Shown: positions 32,948-41,814, counted from the first letter of the stretch. The stretch: 64,000 nucleotides of DNA from an uncultured Clostridia bacterium (GCA_947385955.1 CANDNA010000002.1:1-64000), one strand, 5' to 3'. Program-made: numbers and translations. Notes: a model not told the origin generated them from the letters alone.

Positions 32948-33026
32948 ATTAACAAATTTATGATGAAAATATTACAAATTTGTTAATCATTTTTTAAATC
33001 ATATCAAATTCATGACACATTGTCAA
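32948..33026 (-). promoter_or_regulatory. Promoter and inverted repeat of the SleB-like gene
   Basis: On the minus strand TTGACA (33021-33026), 17 bp, TATGAT (32998-33003). Between it and the ATG, ATTAACAAATTT (32948-32959) and AAATTTGTTAAT (32976-32987) form a perfect 12-bp inverted repeat in the leader, a candidate operator or mRNA hairpin. Confidence 0.75.
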
Positions 33027-33075
33027 GTTTTAACATTTCCGGGGAATTTTATTCCATTTTTTTGATATTTTTTTC

Positions 33076-33999
33076 CTAAAACAGTTGCACCACAGAATTT
33101 ACCATCAATCCTGCGATAAAAGAAAACGCCATCACATATGTAAGATACACCGCGAACCGCCGTACTCCCAGCACAATTTTCAAAGCTCCCAGATTCGTGA
33201 TCTTCGTTGCCGGTCCCGTAATCATAAAAGCCGCCGCGCTTCCCAGGCTCATCCCATCAAGGAGCCACCCCTGCAGAAGTGGGATCGTTCCTCCCCCGCA
33301 GGCATAGAGCGGCACACCGACAGTCGCCGCCATCAGCACGCCGAATGCTTTATTCCCGCCAAAAACCGCCGTCATCGCCTCCGCCGGGACATATCTCTGG
33401 AAAAGAGCTGACAATACGATACCGGTAAAAAACCATCCGCCTGTGGCTTTGATATTTCTGCCCAGGTTTTTCAGAAAACGCATAAGAAGGCTGGGATCAA
33501 CATCCCGGCTCTCCCGCTCTGAAAACCCGCTGAAATTGAAAAATGTTTTTTTCTCTTTTCCGCGCCAAAGAAAAATGCGGATCAGAACTCCTGCAAGGCT
33601 TCCACATAAAAAACAGCTCACAATGCGCACTGCAAGCGCCGTCTGCCCCAATGCCGCACTGTAAATGATAAGCTGCGGGTTCAGCAGAATAGAACTCATC
33701 ATAAAAGCCGCAAGCCCGTCATCCTTCATTCCGCTTTTGGAAAAAGAAGCTGCAATGGGAATCGTCCCGTACATACATAAGGGGGATGCAATCCCCAGTG
33801 CGCTTGCGGCAAAAATCCCTGCAATACCCGGTTTCTTTTCCCCCAGTGCGCGGAACATCCTGTGAATACTGTCCTTAAAAAATACTGAGATCACACTTCC
33901 CAATACCATTCCCAACACCCAGTATCTGAAAATCTGCTCAAACTGGATGCTGAAATAATACCAGAAATAAACCGCCTCACGTCTGATGATATCAACCAT
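33076..33999 (-). CDS. Permease (ArsP/DUF318 family)
   Basis: The 307-residue protein has about eight membrane helices in two inverted halves, each with a conserved Pro/Gly/Cys loop (SPLCMYGTIPIAASFSKSG and YACGGGTIPLLQGWLLDGMS). Family members export organoarsenicals or other small solutes. No ars gene is nearby, so the substrate is unknown. Its start overlaps the end of the DUF362 gene, so it belongs to the same leftward unit. Confidence 0.82.
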   Translation of the reverse strand: MVDIIRREAVYFWYYFSIQFEQIFRYWVLGMVLGSVISVFFKDSIHRMFRALGEKKPGIAGIFAASALGIASPLCMYGTIPIAASFSKSGMKDDGLAAFMMSSILLNPQLIIYSAALGQTALAVRIVSCFLCGSLAGVLIRIFLWRGKEKKTFFNFSGFSERESRDVDPSLLMRFLKNLGRNIKATGGWFFTGIVLSALFQRYVPAEAMTAVFGGNKAFGVLMAATVGVPLYACGGGTIPLLQGWLLDGMSLGSAAAFMITGPATKITNLGALKIVLGVRRFAVYLTYVMAFSFIAGLMVNSVVQLF

Positions 34000-35746
34000 C
34001 TATATTCACCAGCTGATATTCCCGGCTGCCAAGTCCGATCTTTTCTGCCTGTTCTAATGTATGCAGCCCGTTGCGGGATTCTATCCTGTCAATCAGCGAC
34101 TGTCCGTCCTCAGCGGCATATACAAGGTCAACACATGCCTGATCTAACGCCACAGGATCAAAAGATGCCAGAATACCAATATCGTGCATATCAGGCTCCG
34201 CCGGGTTTCCGTCACAGTCACAGTCCACGGACAGGCGGTTCATCACATTGATGTACAGGATATTCCCGTCCAGATAGTCCACAACAGACTTCCCGGCTTC
34301 CGCCATAGATTCCAGAAAAGCGTCCTGATCACCGCCCCACAGATTGCCGTCTGTGCCGCCGCTATGGATATGCGCCTTTCCGTCCGCGGAAGCAATCCCA
34401 ATCGAGATATTTTTGACAGCTCCCCCAAATCCCGCCATGGCATGTCCCTTGAAATGAGACAATATCACATAGTAATCATAATTGGCAAAACCTGCGCCCA
34501 CATAGTTTTCGGTGAGGTTATCACCGCCCTCCACCGCAAGTGTCATGGAACCGTATTCATCCATAATATCCACATCAGCGATTGCCGTATAACCATGCTC
34601 CTCCGCCACCTGATAATGCATTGCCGTATTCGCCCGTGAACCGCCATAGGCTGTGTTACACTCCACGATTGTCGGATTGTCAAAGGACTGTACCAGCGTA
34701 CCGATCAAATCCGTCCGCAGATAGTTGCTGCCCGGCTCTCCGGTGGAAAGCTTTATGGCGATGTTTCCGGAAGGCGATGCCTCCAGCGCTTCATAGACTG
34801 CCATAAGTCCTTCTGCGCTGAGGTCCGTGGTCATATATACAACCGGCACATCCGAATCCTGTACTGTATGCTCCTTCTGCCCATTCTGATCAGAAAAGGT
34901 TCCTTCATCCGCAGCTAATGTTTCCTGTGCAGCGGCGTCGTTCCCATTCTGTCCTGTTCCGTCCTGTTCTGTCTCCTGCCCTGCCGGACTGTCGCTGCTG
35001 CCTCCGCATCCTGAAACGGTCAGCATAAACGCTGCCGCAAGCAGACACACTGCTATTTTTCTCATAAATTTCCCCTTTCGCCCGTTTCCGGCCTTTCTGA
35101 CCAGCTTTGCAAGGTAATGTGCGATAAAAATACACAGTCCCATCAGCGCAAGGTAATCCAGAAAGAATTTAATCTTTGGTTCCTCATAATCCAAAAAAAC
35201 AAATTCACTGCGCAGGAACATATAAGTAAGAAAATTTCTTTTGACAAAGACATAAACTCCATAAACTGCAATCAGCAGACCTGTAATGAAACCCGCCGCC
35301 TGATAATTATGCTGTGATGTATGCCTTTTTACAACCATGTTCAGAACCATTCCCCAATGCAGGCCCAGATGCAGGCTCATCAGCAAGTACCCCCAATACG
35401 AGCCTAAGATGTGCAGCCGCCTTGCCAGCGCCATCCCGCCCCGTACAGCCAGGAATACAAACACATGCCTGGACATGGTGATCCCGCTGTACATAAGCGC
35501 CAGCATTGCAGCCAGCGTCAGGATATTGATCATGCACTGCAGGATACGCACAGACGTATATCTTCCCCGGAACAGATTTTTATACCAGTTCAGGTTACAG
35601 ATCTGATGAGCGATAAACAGTACAAACATCCCTGCCCCGATCCATTCATGGGCTGCCTCACCCCAGAACTGATAGCCCATCAGGAAAAACAGCGCTATCG
35701 TCATCAGGACATCCAGCGTCCACTTTATTTTTGCCTTCGTTTTCAT
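33992..35746 (-). CDS. DUF4405 membrane protein fused to a DUF362 lipoprotein
   Basis: Residues 1-227 form a DUF4405-type membrane domain with about five helices and conserved His (FIAHQICNLNW, SLHLGLHWGMVL). At residue 228 a complete lipoprotein signal begins (MRKIAVCLLAAAF ... LTVSGC, Cys 247), then a Ser/Glu/Gln linker and a DUF362 domain (HFKGHAMAGFGGAVKNISIG, DCDCDGNPAEPDMHDIGILA, SFDPVALDQACVDLVY). An AAAGGGG site lies six bases before the internal ATG (35065), so a separate lipoprotein may also be made. The fusion probably places a redox-linked DUF362 domain outside the membrane. Confidence 0.82.
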   Translation of the reverse strand: MKTKAKIKWTLDVLMTIALFFLMGYQFWGEAAHEWIGAGMFVLFIAHQICNLNWYKNLFRGRYTSVRILQCMINILTLAAMLALMYSGITMSRHVFVFLAVRGGMALARRLHILGSYWGYLLMSLHLGLHWGMVLNMVVKRHTSQHNYQAAGFITGLLIAVYGVYVFVKRNFLTYMFLRSEFVFLDYEEPKIKFFLDYLALMGLCIFIAHYLAKLVRKAGNGRKGKFMRKIAVCLLAAAFMLTVSGCGGSSDSPAGQETEQDGTGQNGNDAAAQETLAADEGTFSDQNGQKEHTVQDSDVPVVYMTTDLSAEGLMAVYEALEASPSGNIAIKLSTGEPGSNYLRTDLIGTLVQSFDNPTIVECNTAYGGSRANTAMHYQVAEEHGYTAIADVDIMDEYGSMTLAVEGGDNLTENYVGAGFANYDYYVILSHFKGHAMAGFGGAVKNISIGIASADGKAHIHSGGTDGNLWGGDQDAFLESMAEAGKSVVDYLDGNILYINVMNRLSVDCDCDGNPAEPDMHDIGILASFDPVALDQACVDLVYAAEDGQSLIDRIESRNGLHTLEQAEKIGLGSREYQLVNIDG

Positions 35747-35768
35747 ACCGCCTCCCTGTTACGGATCT

Positions 35769-36464
35769 TCAGGATTCCGCAGCCTTGCCTATACAGTTTA
35801 CCGCATTCAGGCTGCGTGGATAACCAATGTAAGGCAGGCACTGTGACACTACCCGGATCAGGAAATCTTTGTCATTTCCAAGATTCATGTTTCCCTTTGC
35901 ATGGGCGGTAAGCTGCGGTTCACAGCCGCCCTGCGCCGCCAGAAAGCAAAATGTGATCAGCTCGCGCTGTTTTAAATCCAGGCCGCCCCTTGTGTAATAA
36001 TCTCCGAAGCAGTTTGCCGCCAGCCACCGGTTGATGTGCCCTGCTTTCCACGCTTCCTTCATATGCTCCCCGAAAATCTCCGCCTGCGCCTGAGCTCCCT
36101 TTTCCAGTCTGTTTTCCATAGTTGTCACTCCCTGCGCGGGCAGCGGCAATCTGACGCCCTGCGCCGTTAAAATATCATTGGTCACAGATAAAAACGGCAT
36201 GACCCTGCCAAGTCCGAGATAATCCACCGCCTGATAGACCATCTCTTTCACCATAATGGGGGAAAGTCCCTTATCCAGCGCTTTTGGCAGCATATCCTTA
36301 TACACATCAAGTCCCTGACAGCCTAATAACGTAGCGAGAATCGCCAGATAACGTGTATTCTCCGGAAGTTCCTGGCCGGGTTCCTTCACCACTTCCTCCA
36401 ATATAAAATGCTCTGTGATTTTCATAAATTCCGGATCTGTTTCGTGATAGTTCATCTTCTTCAA
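35769..36464 (-). CDS. Carboxymuconolactone-decarboxylase (CMD) family protein
   Basis: The 231-residue protein has two tandem CMD/AhpD-like helical units (RYLAILATLLGCQGLDVYKD and KQRELITFCFLAAQGGCEPQ). The Cys pair of peroxidase-type AhpD (CxxC) is absent from both; single Cys residues occur instead. It may be a lactone decarboxylase-like or redox-helper protein. It stands between the aldo/keto reductase and the DUF4405-DUF362 gene in the same direction. Confidence 0.82.
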   Translation of the reverse strand: MKKMNYHETDPEFMKITEHFILEEVVKEPGQELPENTRYLAILATLLGCQGLDVYKDMLPKALDKGLSPIMVKEMVYQAVDYLGLGRVMPFLSVTNDILTAQGVRLPLPAQGVTTMENRLEKGAQAQAEIFGEHMKEAWKAGHINRWLAANCFGDYYTRGGLDLKQRELITFCFLAAQGGCEPQLTAHAKGNMNLGNDKDFLIRVVSQCLPYIGYPRSLNAVNCIGKAAES

Positions 36465-36491
36465 AAACCTCCTGTGATTTTCTTTTTTCAG

Positions 36492-37529
36492 CTAAATCTT
36501 CTGATTTCCCGTAGACCACACATGCGTTTCCTTTGCCGCAGCCGCCGTATTCTGCGCCATGACGCCCACCAGTGCGTGGGGAATATAGGGTTCCTCCAGA
36601 TATGCCAGCTCCGCATCGCTCAAAACCAGATCAACTGCCTTTGCCGCTTCCTCCACATGATACGGCTTCGTCGCTCCCACCACCGGAGAAGTCACTTTTG
36701 TAAGCAGCCAAGCCAGGGAAATTTCTGTCATGCTTACCCCTTTTTGTCCGGCCAGCTCCGCCACCCGTGAAATAACCACGCTGTCCTGTTCCGCCGTAGC
36801 GTCATATTTGCATTTCGCATAGCTGTCCTCAAGGAGGCGCCTGGAGATTTCACCGGGCAGTCTGGAAAGCCTTCCCCCTGCCAGTGCGCTGTAGGGTGTC
36901 ATGGCAATATTGTCCTGCGCACACAGGCCCGCCATCTCCCGTTCTTCTTCCCGGAAAATCAGGTTATAGTGTCCCTGCACCGATACAAATTTTGCAAAGC
37001 CTTCCCTTTCGGCAAGGGCGTTTGCCTTCGCAAGCTGCCATGCAAAGCAGTTGGATATGCCGATATAGCGGGCTTTTCCTGCCTTTACCACATGATTCAG
37101 CCCCTCCATAATATCATAAAGCGGCGTCTGGTAATCCCACATATGATAAATATATAGATCCACATGGTCCATACCCAGATTTGCAAGGCTCCTGTTCATC
37201 ATCCGCTCAATATGCTGCTGTCCCGTGATTCCCTTCTCGATGTCCTCCTGCGTCCGCGGCAGGAACTTTGTTGCCACCACCACATCTTCCCGCCCGGCAT
37301 AGTCCCGCAGCGCCCTTCCCAGATACTGCTCGCTGGTGCCGCTCTGATAACCAATGGCCGTATCAAAGAAATTGATGCCAAGAGAAAGCCCCTGTTTTAT
37401 GATCTCACGGGATTGTTCCTCATCCACCGTCCATGAATGCTGTCCGCATTTTGCATCGCCAAATCCCATGCATCCCATACAGATACGGGAAACACGAAGT
37501 TGCGAGCTGCCTAATTTTACATACTGCAT
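36492..37529 (-). CDS. Aldo/keto reductase
   Basis: The 345-residue TIM-barrel oxidoreductase has the catalytic set D (FFDTAIGYQSG), Tyr in the same loop, Lys (VVATKFLP) and His (DLYIYHMWDY), with an NADPH pocket near the end (VVGATKPYHVEEAAKAVDLV). It is likely to reduce carbonyl compounds in the cytoplasm. The substrate is unknown. It is part of the accessory redox gene run 33076-41814. Confidence 0.92.
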   Translation of the reverse strand: MQYVKLGSSQLRVSRICMGCMGFGDAKCGQHSWTVDEEQSREIIKQGLSLGINFFDTAIGYQSGTSEQYLGRALRDYAGREDVVVATKFLPRTQEDIEKGITGQQHIERMMNRSLANLGMDHVDLYIYHMWDYQTPLYDIMEGLNHVVKAGKARYIGISNCFAWQLAKANALAEREGFAKFVSVQGHYNLIFREEEREMAGLCAQDNIAMTPYSALAGGRLSRLPGEISRRLLEDSYAKCKYDATAEQDSVVISRVAELAGQKGVSMTEISLAWLLTKVTSPVVGATKPYHVEEAAKAVDLVLSDAELAYLEEPYIPHALVGVMAQNTAAAAKETHVWSTGNQKI

Positions 37530-37552
37530 ATTGGAAGCCCCTTTCTGATCCC

Positions 37553-38086
37553 TTATAATGATTTTCCAAGTTCATACGCCCGCTTTGGAAACTCCGTACC
37601 CTTTGTCATGGAAACCGTACCGCATCCTGTTCCCAGGATCTGTCCCTGATCCTGAAAATCAAGGTACCTGCACAAAGTCTCGTAATGGGACTTCACATCT
37701 TTCATTGTCCAGTCCCTGTTGTCCCATGCCGCAACAATCAACGCAGTTTTCAGCTTTCTTCCCGTAAGCGCCCCATTAAAACTGTAAAACCTGTCGATTA
37801 CAGTCTTTAACTGCGTGGACATTCCGAAATAATACAGCGGTGTCACAAATACCAGCATATCTGTTTTCAGTATCTGCTCCCGCAGTCCTGCCATATCGTC
37901 TTTCTGGCAGCATGGGCCGGACATTCCGCAGGCGTCACACCCAAGACAGGGATGAAGGTTGGCACGCGCGGCGTCAAAAACCGTCACCTTATGCCCTGCT
38001 TCCTCCGCGCCCTGTATCAAATGCTCCGCCAGCAGATTCGAGGATCCCTTTTTATGCGGACTGCTCTCAATGACTAAAATATCCAT
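37553..38086 (-). CDS. NADPH-dependent FMN reductase-like flavoprotein with Cys cluster
   Basis: The 177-residue protein has a flavodoxin-like fold (ILVIESSPHKKGSSNLLAEH, VFVTPLYYFGMSTQLKTVID). A Cys-rich insert, HPCLGCDACGMSGPCCQKDD (about 47-66), resembles the iron-sulfur motif of archaeal-type iron-sulfur flavoproteins. It probably transfers electrons or reduces quinones or nitro compounds. It follows the two pseudogenes in the redox gene run. Confidence 0.85.
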   Translation of the reverse strand: MDILVIESSPHKKGSSNLLAEHLIQGAEEAGHKVTVFDAARANLHPCLGCDACGMSGPCCQKDDMAGLREQILKTDMLVFVTPLYYFGMSTQLKTVIDRFYSFNGALTGRKLKTALIVAAWDNRDWTMKDVKSHYETLCRYLDFQDQGQILGTGCGTVSMTKGTEFPKRAYELGKSL

Positions 38087-38120
38087 ACTTTTTACCCTTC
38101 CTTTCCCAAACTGTCTTTTT

Positions 38121-38478
38121 TCAAATCAACTGATACTTCTTCCATTTTCCACTCTGAAAGCGGATATAAAATACCACTGCCCGGACACACCAATCCAGGC
38201 TCATTGCCAGCGCAATCCCGATTACGCCCATATCAAACACAACGGCAAACAGGACCGATGCCAGAAGCCGCACGCCAATGGTCGTGATCAATGACCAGAC
38301 CACCGTAAACTTCACATCGCCTGCCGCCCGCAGTCCTTTTCCCAACGGATCTGCAAAAGGAAATGCAATGCAGTTAAAGACATTGTGGATCAGAACCAGC
38401 CATACCGTCAGGCTCCTCGTCTGCGGCGCCACATCAAAAAACGGCATGATGACGGTGCCAAAGAAAACGTAACCGTCA
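38121..38478 (-). pseudogene. Remnant of a MATE efflux transporter (C-terminal end)
   Basis: Only about 118 residues are left, including GYVFFGTVIMPFFDVAPQTR and ADPLGKGLRAAGDVKFTVVW, which match the last third of MATE multidrug transporters (normally about 450 residues). The frame runs directly into the 3' end of the cyclophilin-like remnant, so a deletion joined the two genes. No start codon or ribosome site is placed sensibly. Confidence 0.75.
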
Positions 38479-38723
38479 CGTCCCCGCTGCCAAACGCATC
38501 CAGGAGTTCTTCTCCCGTCACGCCTTCAATCTTTCCTATCCTTGTAAAATTCCATGCATTTGTATCATAGTAAATCACAAGGGAATTGCCCTGATACAGA
38601 ATGATGTCGCCCGCTCATGTGAATTGTCAGAGGTCCTTTGGCAAGGAGTTCCTTCAAAGCCTCCACGGATGAGTTGTCTGCAAGCGCCGCTGTAAATGTC
38701 GCGCCGCCTGCTGTGATTTTCAT
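38463..38723 (-). pseudogene. Frameshifted cyclophilin-like protein
   Basis: From the ATG at 38723 (GGAGG upstream) the frame encodes MKITAGGATFTAALADNSSV ... GPLTIHMSG. It then breaks at a run of three G on the coding strand (about 38610-38612), where one extra base shifts the frame. The other frame continues DIILYQGNSLVIYYDTNAWN and GKIEGVTGEELLDAFGSGD, completing a cyclophilin-like fold domain. The 3' end is truncated into MATE sequence. The short frame visible from 38774 ends early. Confidence 0.7.
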
Positions 38724-38777
38724 GGTATTTTCCTCCTGACCTGTATCTGTTTTGCTGCCGGTTTCCATCACCACGAC

Positions 38778-39218
38778 TTATGATCCTAACTTTCCATACG
38801 CCTCATCATCCACAGGCTCACACCACTCATTCCCTGCTTCCTCTCCGGGAACCTCGACCGCGATATGGGAAAACCAGCTGTCCGCTTTTGCACCGTGCCA
38901 GTGCTTCACCTCCGCCGGAATCGTGATGACCATACCCGGTTCAAGGCTTACAGCCTCTTTTCCTTCCTCCTGATACCATCCGCTGCCCGCCGTGCAGATC
39001 AAAAGCTGTCCGCCGCCGCTCTTCGCATGATGGATGTGCCAGTTATTCCGGCATCCCGGCTCAAAAGTGACGTTTGCCAGGAACACTGCCGTTTCCTTCG
39101 GGTCTGTAAGGGGATTCAGATAGGAATTACCGATAAAATACTGTGCAAATGCGCTGTTCTCCTGTCCCGTTCCAAATACGTTCTGTCTGTTAAACTCTTC
39201 TTTGTCATTGATTTTCAT
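38778..39218 (-). CDS. Cupin-domain protein
   Basis: The 146-residue protein is a single cupin barrel with metal-type motifs: FEPGCRNNWHIHHAKSGGGQ (His pair and Gln/Glu, about 52-71) and PAEVKHWHGAKADSWFSHIA. It resembles cupins found beside CMD-family and aldo/keto reductase genes in Firmicutes. Enzymatic or sensor function cannot be told apart. It precedes the broken cyclophilin-like gene in the run. Confidence 0.88.
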   Translation of the reverse strand: MKINDKEEFNRQNVFGTGQENSAFAQYFIGNSYLNPLTDPKETAVFLANVTFEPGCRNNWHIHHAKSGGGQLLICTAGSGWYQEEGKEAVSLEPGMVITIPAEVKHWHGAKADSWFSHIAVEVPGEEAGNEWCEPVDDEAYGKLGS

Positions 39219-39239
39219 AATAGCCCTCTCCGTTTCTTT

Positions 39240-40745
39240 TTACTGTTTTTCATTTTTATCTGCTGTTATTCCATTTTCTTCAAGCCATGCACTTATATCG
39301 TCCCCGAGGGATGAGCCGCCGGCATAATGGACGGACAAAGCCTCCCCCATTTCTGCATCCGGCGCCAGTTTTGCAATGGCAGTCAGGCTCTGCCCGAAAC
39401 GTCCCCCTCCATGACTGCAGAACGGCAGGATGGTTTTTCCCGTAAAATCATATTCCTCAAGGAAGGAGGCCACCGGCATGGGGATGGAGGCCCACCAGTT
39501 GGGATACCCCAGGATAACGATATCGTAATCCTCCATATGTTCCACATGGGCAGCCAGCTCCGGCCTTGCCTGTTCGTTCTGGTCACGCTGCGCCTCGTCA
39601 AGCACGGTATTATAATCCTCAGAATACGGATTGACCGGTGTGATTTCAAACAGGTCCGCACCTGTCTGGCCCGCGATCTCTTCTGCGATACCACGGGTAT
39701 TGCCGCCCCATGAAAAATATGCGATCAATACACGGTTTCCCTCTGCGCTCCCTGCATCCGCTCCGGCCTCCAAAACCGCACCTTCCACATTTCCGTTTCC
39801 TGCCACGGCATTTCTCACAAGTCGGATGCCCACATTAAAACTGCCTTTTTCCTGATCCAGCATGGCCCGGTAAGCACAGCGCATGTTTTTGGCAAAATCA
39901 TTCCAGCCGCCGCCCCGGTATACGCGGCGCGTGCCGTTTTCCGCACCTGTGGGATCCGTCTGTCCGTCCGCCGGATACTCTCCATAAATGTCCCATGTCC
40001 ACTCCCCCACATTTCCGTGCATATCGTAAAGCCCAAAGGGATTGGCCCCGAAACTTCCCACGGAAACGGTGGTCTGCCGATATTCACCGGGCTGTACGGT
40101 AAGGTTTCCCTGAGAAAAATAATTTTCTTCTATCATGTAGGGATAGTGCCCGTAATAGTTTGCCTCCTCCGCGCTTGGGGAATTTTCCATATAAAACGGC
40201 ATTTCCGTTCCTGCCCTGCAGGCGTATTCCCATTCCGCCTCTGTGGGCAGACGGTATCCGTCCGCGCTCCGGTCCCAGCTTACGCTTTGGCCTGACACTT
40301 CATAAACGGGTGTCAGTCCTTCCTGTTCACTCCTCGCATTACAGTAAGCCACAGCCTCCAGCCATGTCACATTTTCCACCGGCAGATCCCCGCCGGAAAA
40401 GCTGCTTGGATTTTCTCCCATGACAGCTTCATATTCCGCCTGTGTCAGTTCGTACCGGCTCATATAGAAATCGCTGACCGTCACACTGTGCTGCGACTCG
40501 TCCTCACTACGCCACGCCTCGGTTTCCGGACTTCCCATCTGAAAAGTCCCACCTTCTATGAGGACAAAATTCTCAGGGACTTCTGCGGATGCTGTTCCTG
40601 TTTTTCCTGAGGCCGTTTCTTCCGATTCGCTTCCTGCCGTATGTTCCCCAGGGCTTCCCGTGTTTTCGGCAGCCTGCTCCCGTCCGCATCCGATAAACGT
40701 AAGACTGAGTAAAAACGTTAATAAAAAGAATACTGTCCTTTTCAT
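39240..40745 (-). CDS. Lipoprotein: SUMF1-like domain fused to a flavodoxin
   Basis: The protein has a signal with lipobox (LLSLTFIGC, Cys about 20), then a Ser/Glu linker and a formylglycine-generating-enzyme-like (SUMF1/EgtB) domain at about 58-320 (FVLIEGGTFQMGSPETEAWR, RLPTEAEWEYACRAGTEM, YDMHGNVGEWTWD, RVYRGGGWND). A flavodoxin domain follows at about 343-495 (VLIAYFSWGGNTRGIAEEIA, GYPNWWASIPMPVASF). The FMN phosphate loop SWGGNT is complete. The protein would carry a flavin outside the membrane; a true FGE activity is not supported, because the paired catalytic Cys are not obvious. Confidence 0.85.
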   Translation of the reverse strand: MKRTVFFLLTFLLSLTFIGCGREQAAENTGSPGEHTAGSESEETASGKTGTASAEVPENFVLIEGGTFQMGSPETEAWRSEDESQHSVTVSDFYMSRYELTQAEYEAVMGENPSSFSGGDLPVENVTWLEAVAYCNARSEQEGLTPVYEVSGQSVSWDRSADGYRLPTEAEWEYACRAGTEMPFYMENSPSAEEANYYGHYPYMIEENYFSQGNLTVQPGEYRQTTVSVGSFGANPFGLYDMHGNVGEWTWDIYGEYPADGQTDPTGAENGTRRVYRGGGWNDFAKNMRCAYRAMLDQEKGSFNVGIRLVRNAVAGNGNVEGAVLEAGADAGSAEGNRVLIAYFSWGGNTRGIAEEIAGQTGADLFEITPVNPYSEDYNTVLDEAQRDQNEQARPELAAHVEHMEDYDIVILGYPNWWASIPMPVASFLEEYDFTGKTILPFCSHGGGRFGQSLTAIAKLAPDAEMGEALSVHYAGGSSLGDDISAWLEENGITADKNEKQ

Positions 40746-40766
40746 ATGGCCGGCAACACTCCTTTC

Positions 40767-41444
40767 TCATTCCGCAAGCCCCAGACTGCCAAGCCAGTCG
40801 CTTACCGCATTCTCCGGATCGGATGCGGACGAACTGCCGATGTGAAGCCCCTCAAGGACATCCGCCTCCGGTTCCAGTTCTTTGATGCTGTTCACCGTAT
40901 TTGACAGACCGCTCCCTCCGCTGGTACAGAACGGTGCAATGGTCTTACCGGAAAGGTCATAGCTGTCAAAAAACGTATACAGGATCATCGGCATATCGCT
41001 CCACCAGTTGGGATACCCCACATAAATGATGTCATACCTGCCAATGTCCTCTATGCTTCCCGCAATCGCCGGGCGGGCGCCGCTTTCCTTTTCCTCTGTG
41101 GCAATATCCAAAAGCGCATTATAGTCGGAGGTATAGGCTTCCTTTGGAACAATTTCAAAGACATCCGCTCCCGTCTGGTCAGCAATGGCATTTGCCACAT
41201 TTTCCGTATTCCCCGACCATGAGAAGTATACAATAAGCGCATTGCCGCCATCTGCTGCAGCTTCCGTTTCCGATTCATCTGCCTCTTCCTCCGGCGCCGG
41301 CTCAGAAACGGTTTCTCCGGTTCCTGCTGTCTCCTGACCTACCATAGTTTCATCTGCCGCAGTGTTGCCTGTCTCATTCCTGCCGCATCCTGCCAGTGAA
41401 AACGCCAATATACCAACCACAATTACCGATACCAGTTTTTTCAT
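40767..41444 (-). CDS. Lipoprotein flavodoxin
   Basis: The start is the ATG at 41444 (MKKLVSVIVVGILAFSLAGC), with GGAGGG eight bases upstream. It has a classic lipobox LAGC, a Glu/Thr-rich linker of about 50 residues, then a flavodoxin domain (ALIVYFSWSGNTENVANAIA, YPNWWSDMPMILYTF, PFCTSGGSGL). It should be an FMN protein anchored on the outer face of the membrane. It overlaps the MerR gene upstream and is paralogous to the C-terminal half of 39240-40745. Confidence 0.9.
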   Translation of the reverse strand: MKKLVSVIVVGILAFSLAGCGRNETGNTAADETMVGQETAGTGETVSEPAPEEEADESETEAAADGGNALIVYFSWSGNTENVANAIADQTGADVFEIVPKEAYTSDYNALLDIATEEKESGARPAIAGSIEDIGRYDIIYVGYPNWWSDMPMILYTFFDSYDLSGKTIAPFCTSGGSGLSNTVNSIKELEPEADVLEGLHIGSSSASDPENAVSDWLGSLGLAE

Positions 41445-41460
41445 TTTCATCGCCCTCCGC

Positions 41461-41814
41461 TTACTCTTTTCTGCTTTTCTGCATCTCATGCCGCAGATAA
41501 TCCATATGGGCTATCTGTTTTTCCTTAAGGTGGATCTCATCCAGGGTCTTGCCCCTCCTCCGGTTCAGCATCGCTATCCGCTCCGGTTCTGTATGATCCC
41601 CTTCCAGGGTAAGGCGCATATAGGTTTCCACTTCACTGTTGCTAAAGCCCATCTCATGCAGCGTCATGATCATACTGAGCCTCTCTATGTCCTGATCATC
41701 ATACTGCCATACTCCTATCACTTTCTTTACCGCGCCGCACAGCTCCCATTTTTCATATTCTTTCAGTATTTTAATGGGGATCTGATACCGTTTGCTCGCT
41801 TCCTTCATTGTCAT
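41461..41814 (-). CDS. MerR-family regulator heading the redox gene run
   Basis: The 117-residue protein starts MTMKEASKRYQIPIKILKEY, a MerR winged HTH, followed by IGVWQYDDQDIERLSMIMTL and the dimerisation helix. No Cys is present, so metals or thiol stress are unlikely to be its direct signal. It is the first gene of the leftward run to 33076. Its promoter (41874-41903) has LysR-type boxes next to it. Confidence 0.85.
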   Translation of the reverse strand: MTMKEASKRYQIPIKILKEYEKWELCGAVKKVIGVWQYDDQDIERLSMIMTLHEMGFSNSEVETYMRLTLEGDHTEPERIAMLNRRRGKTLDEIHLKEKQIAHMDYLRHEMQKSRKE

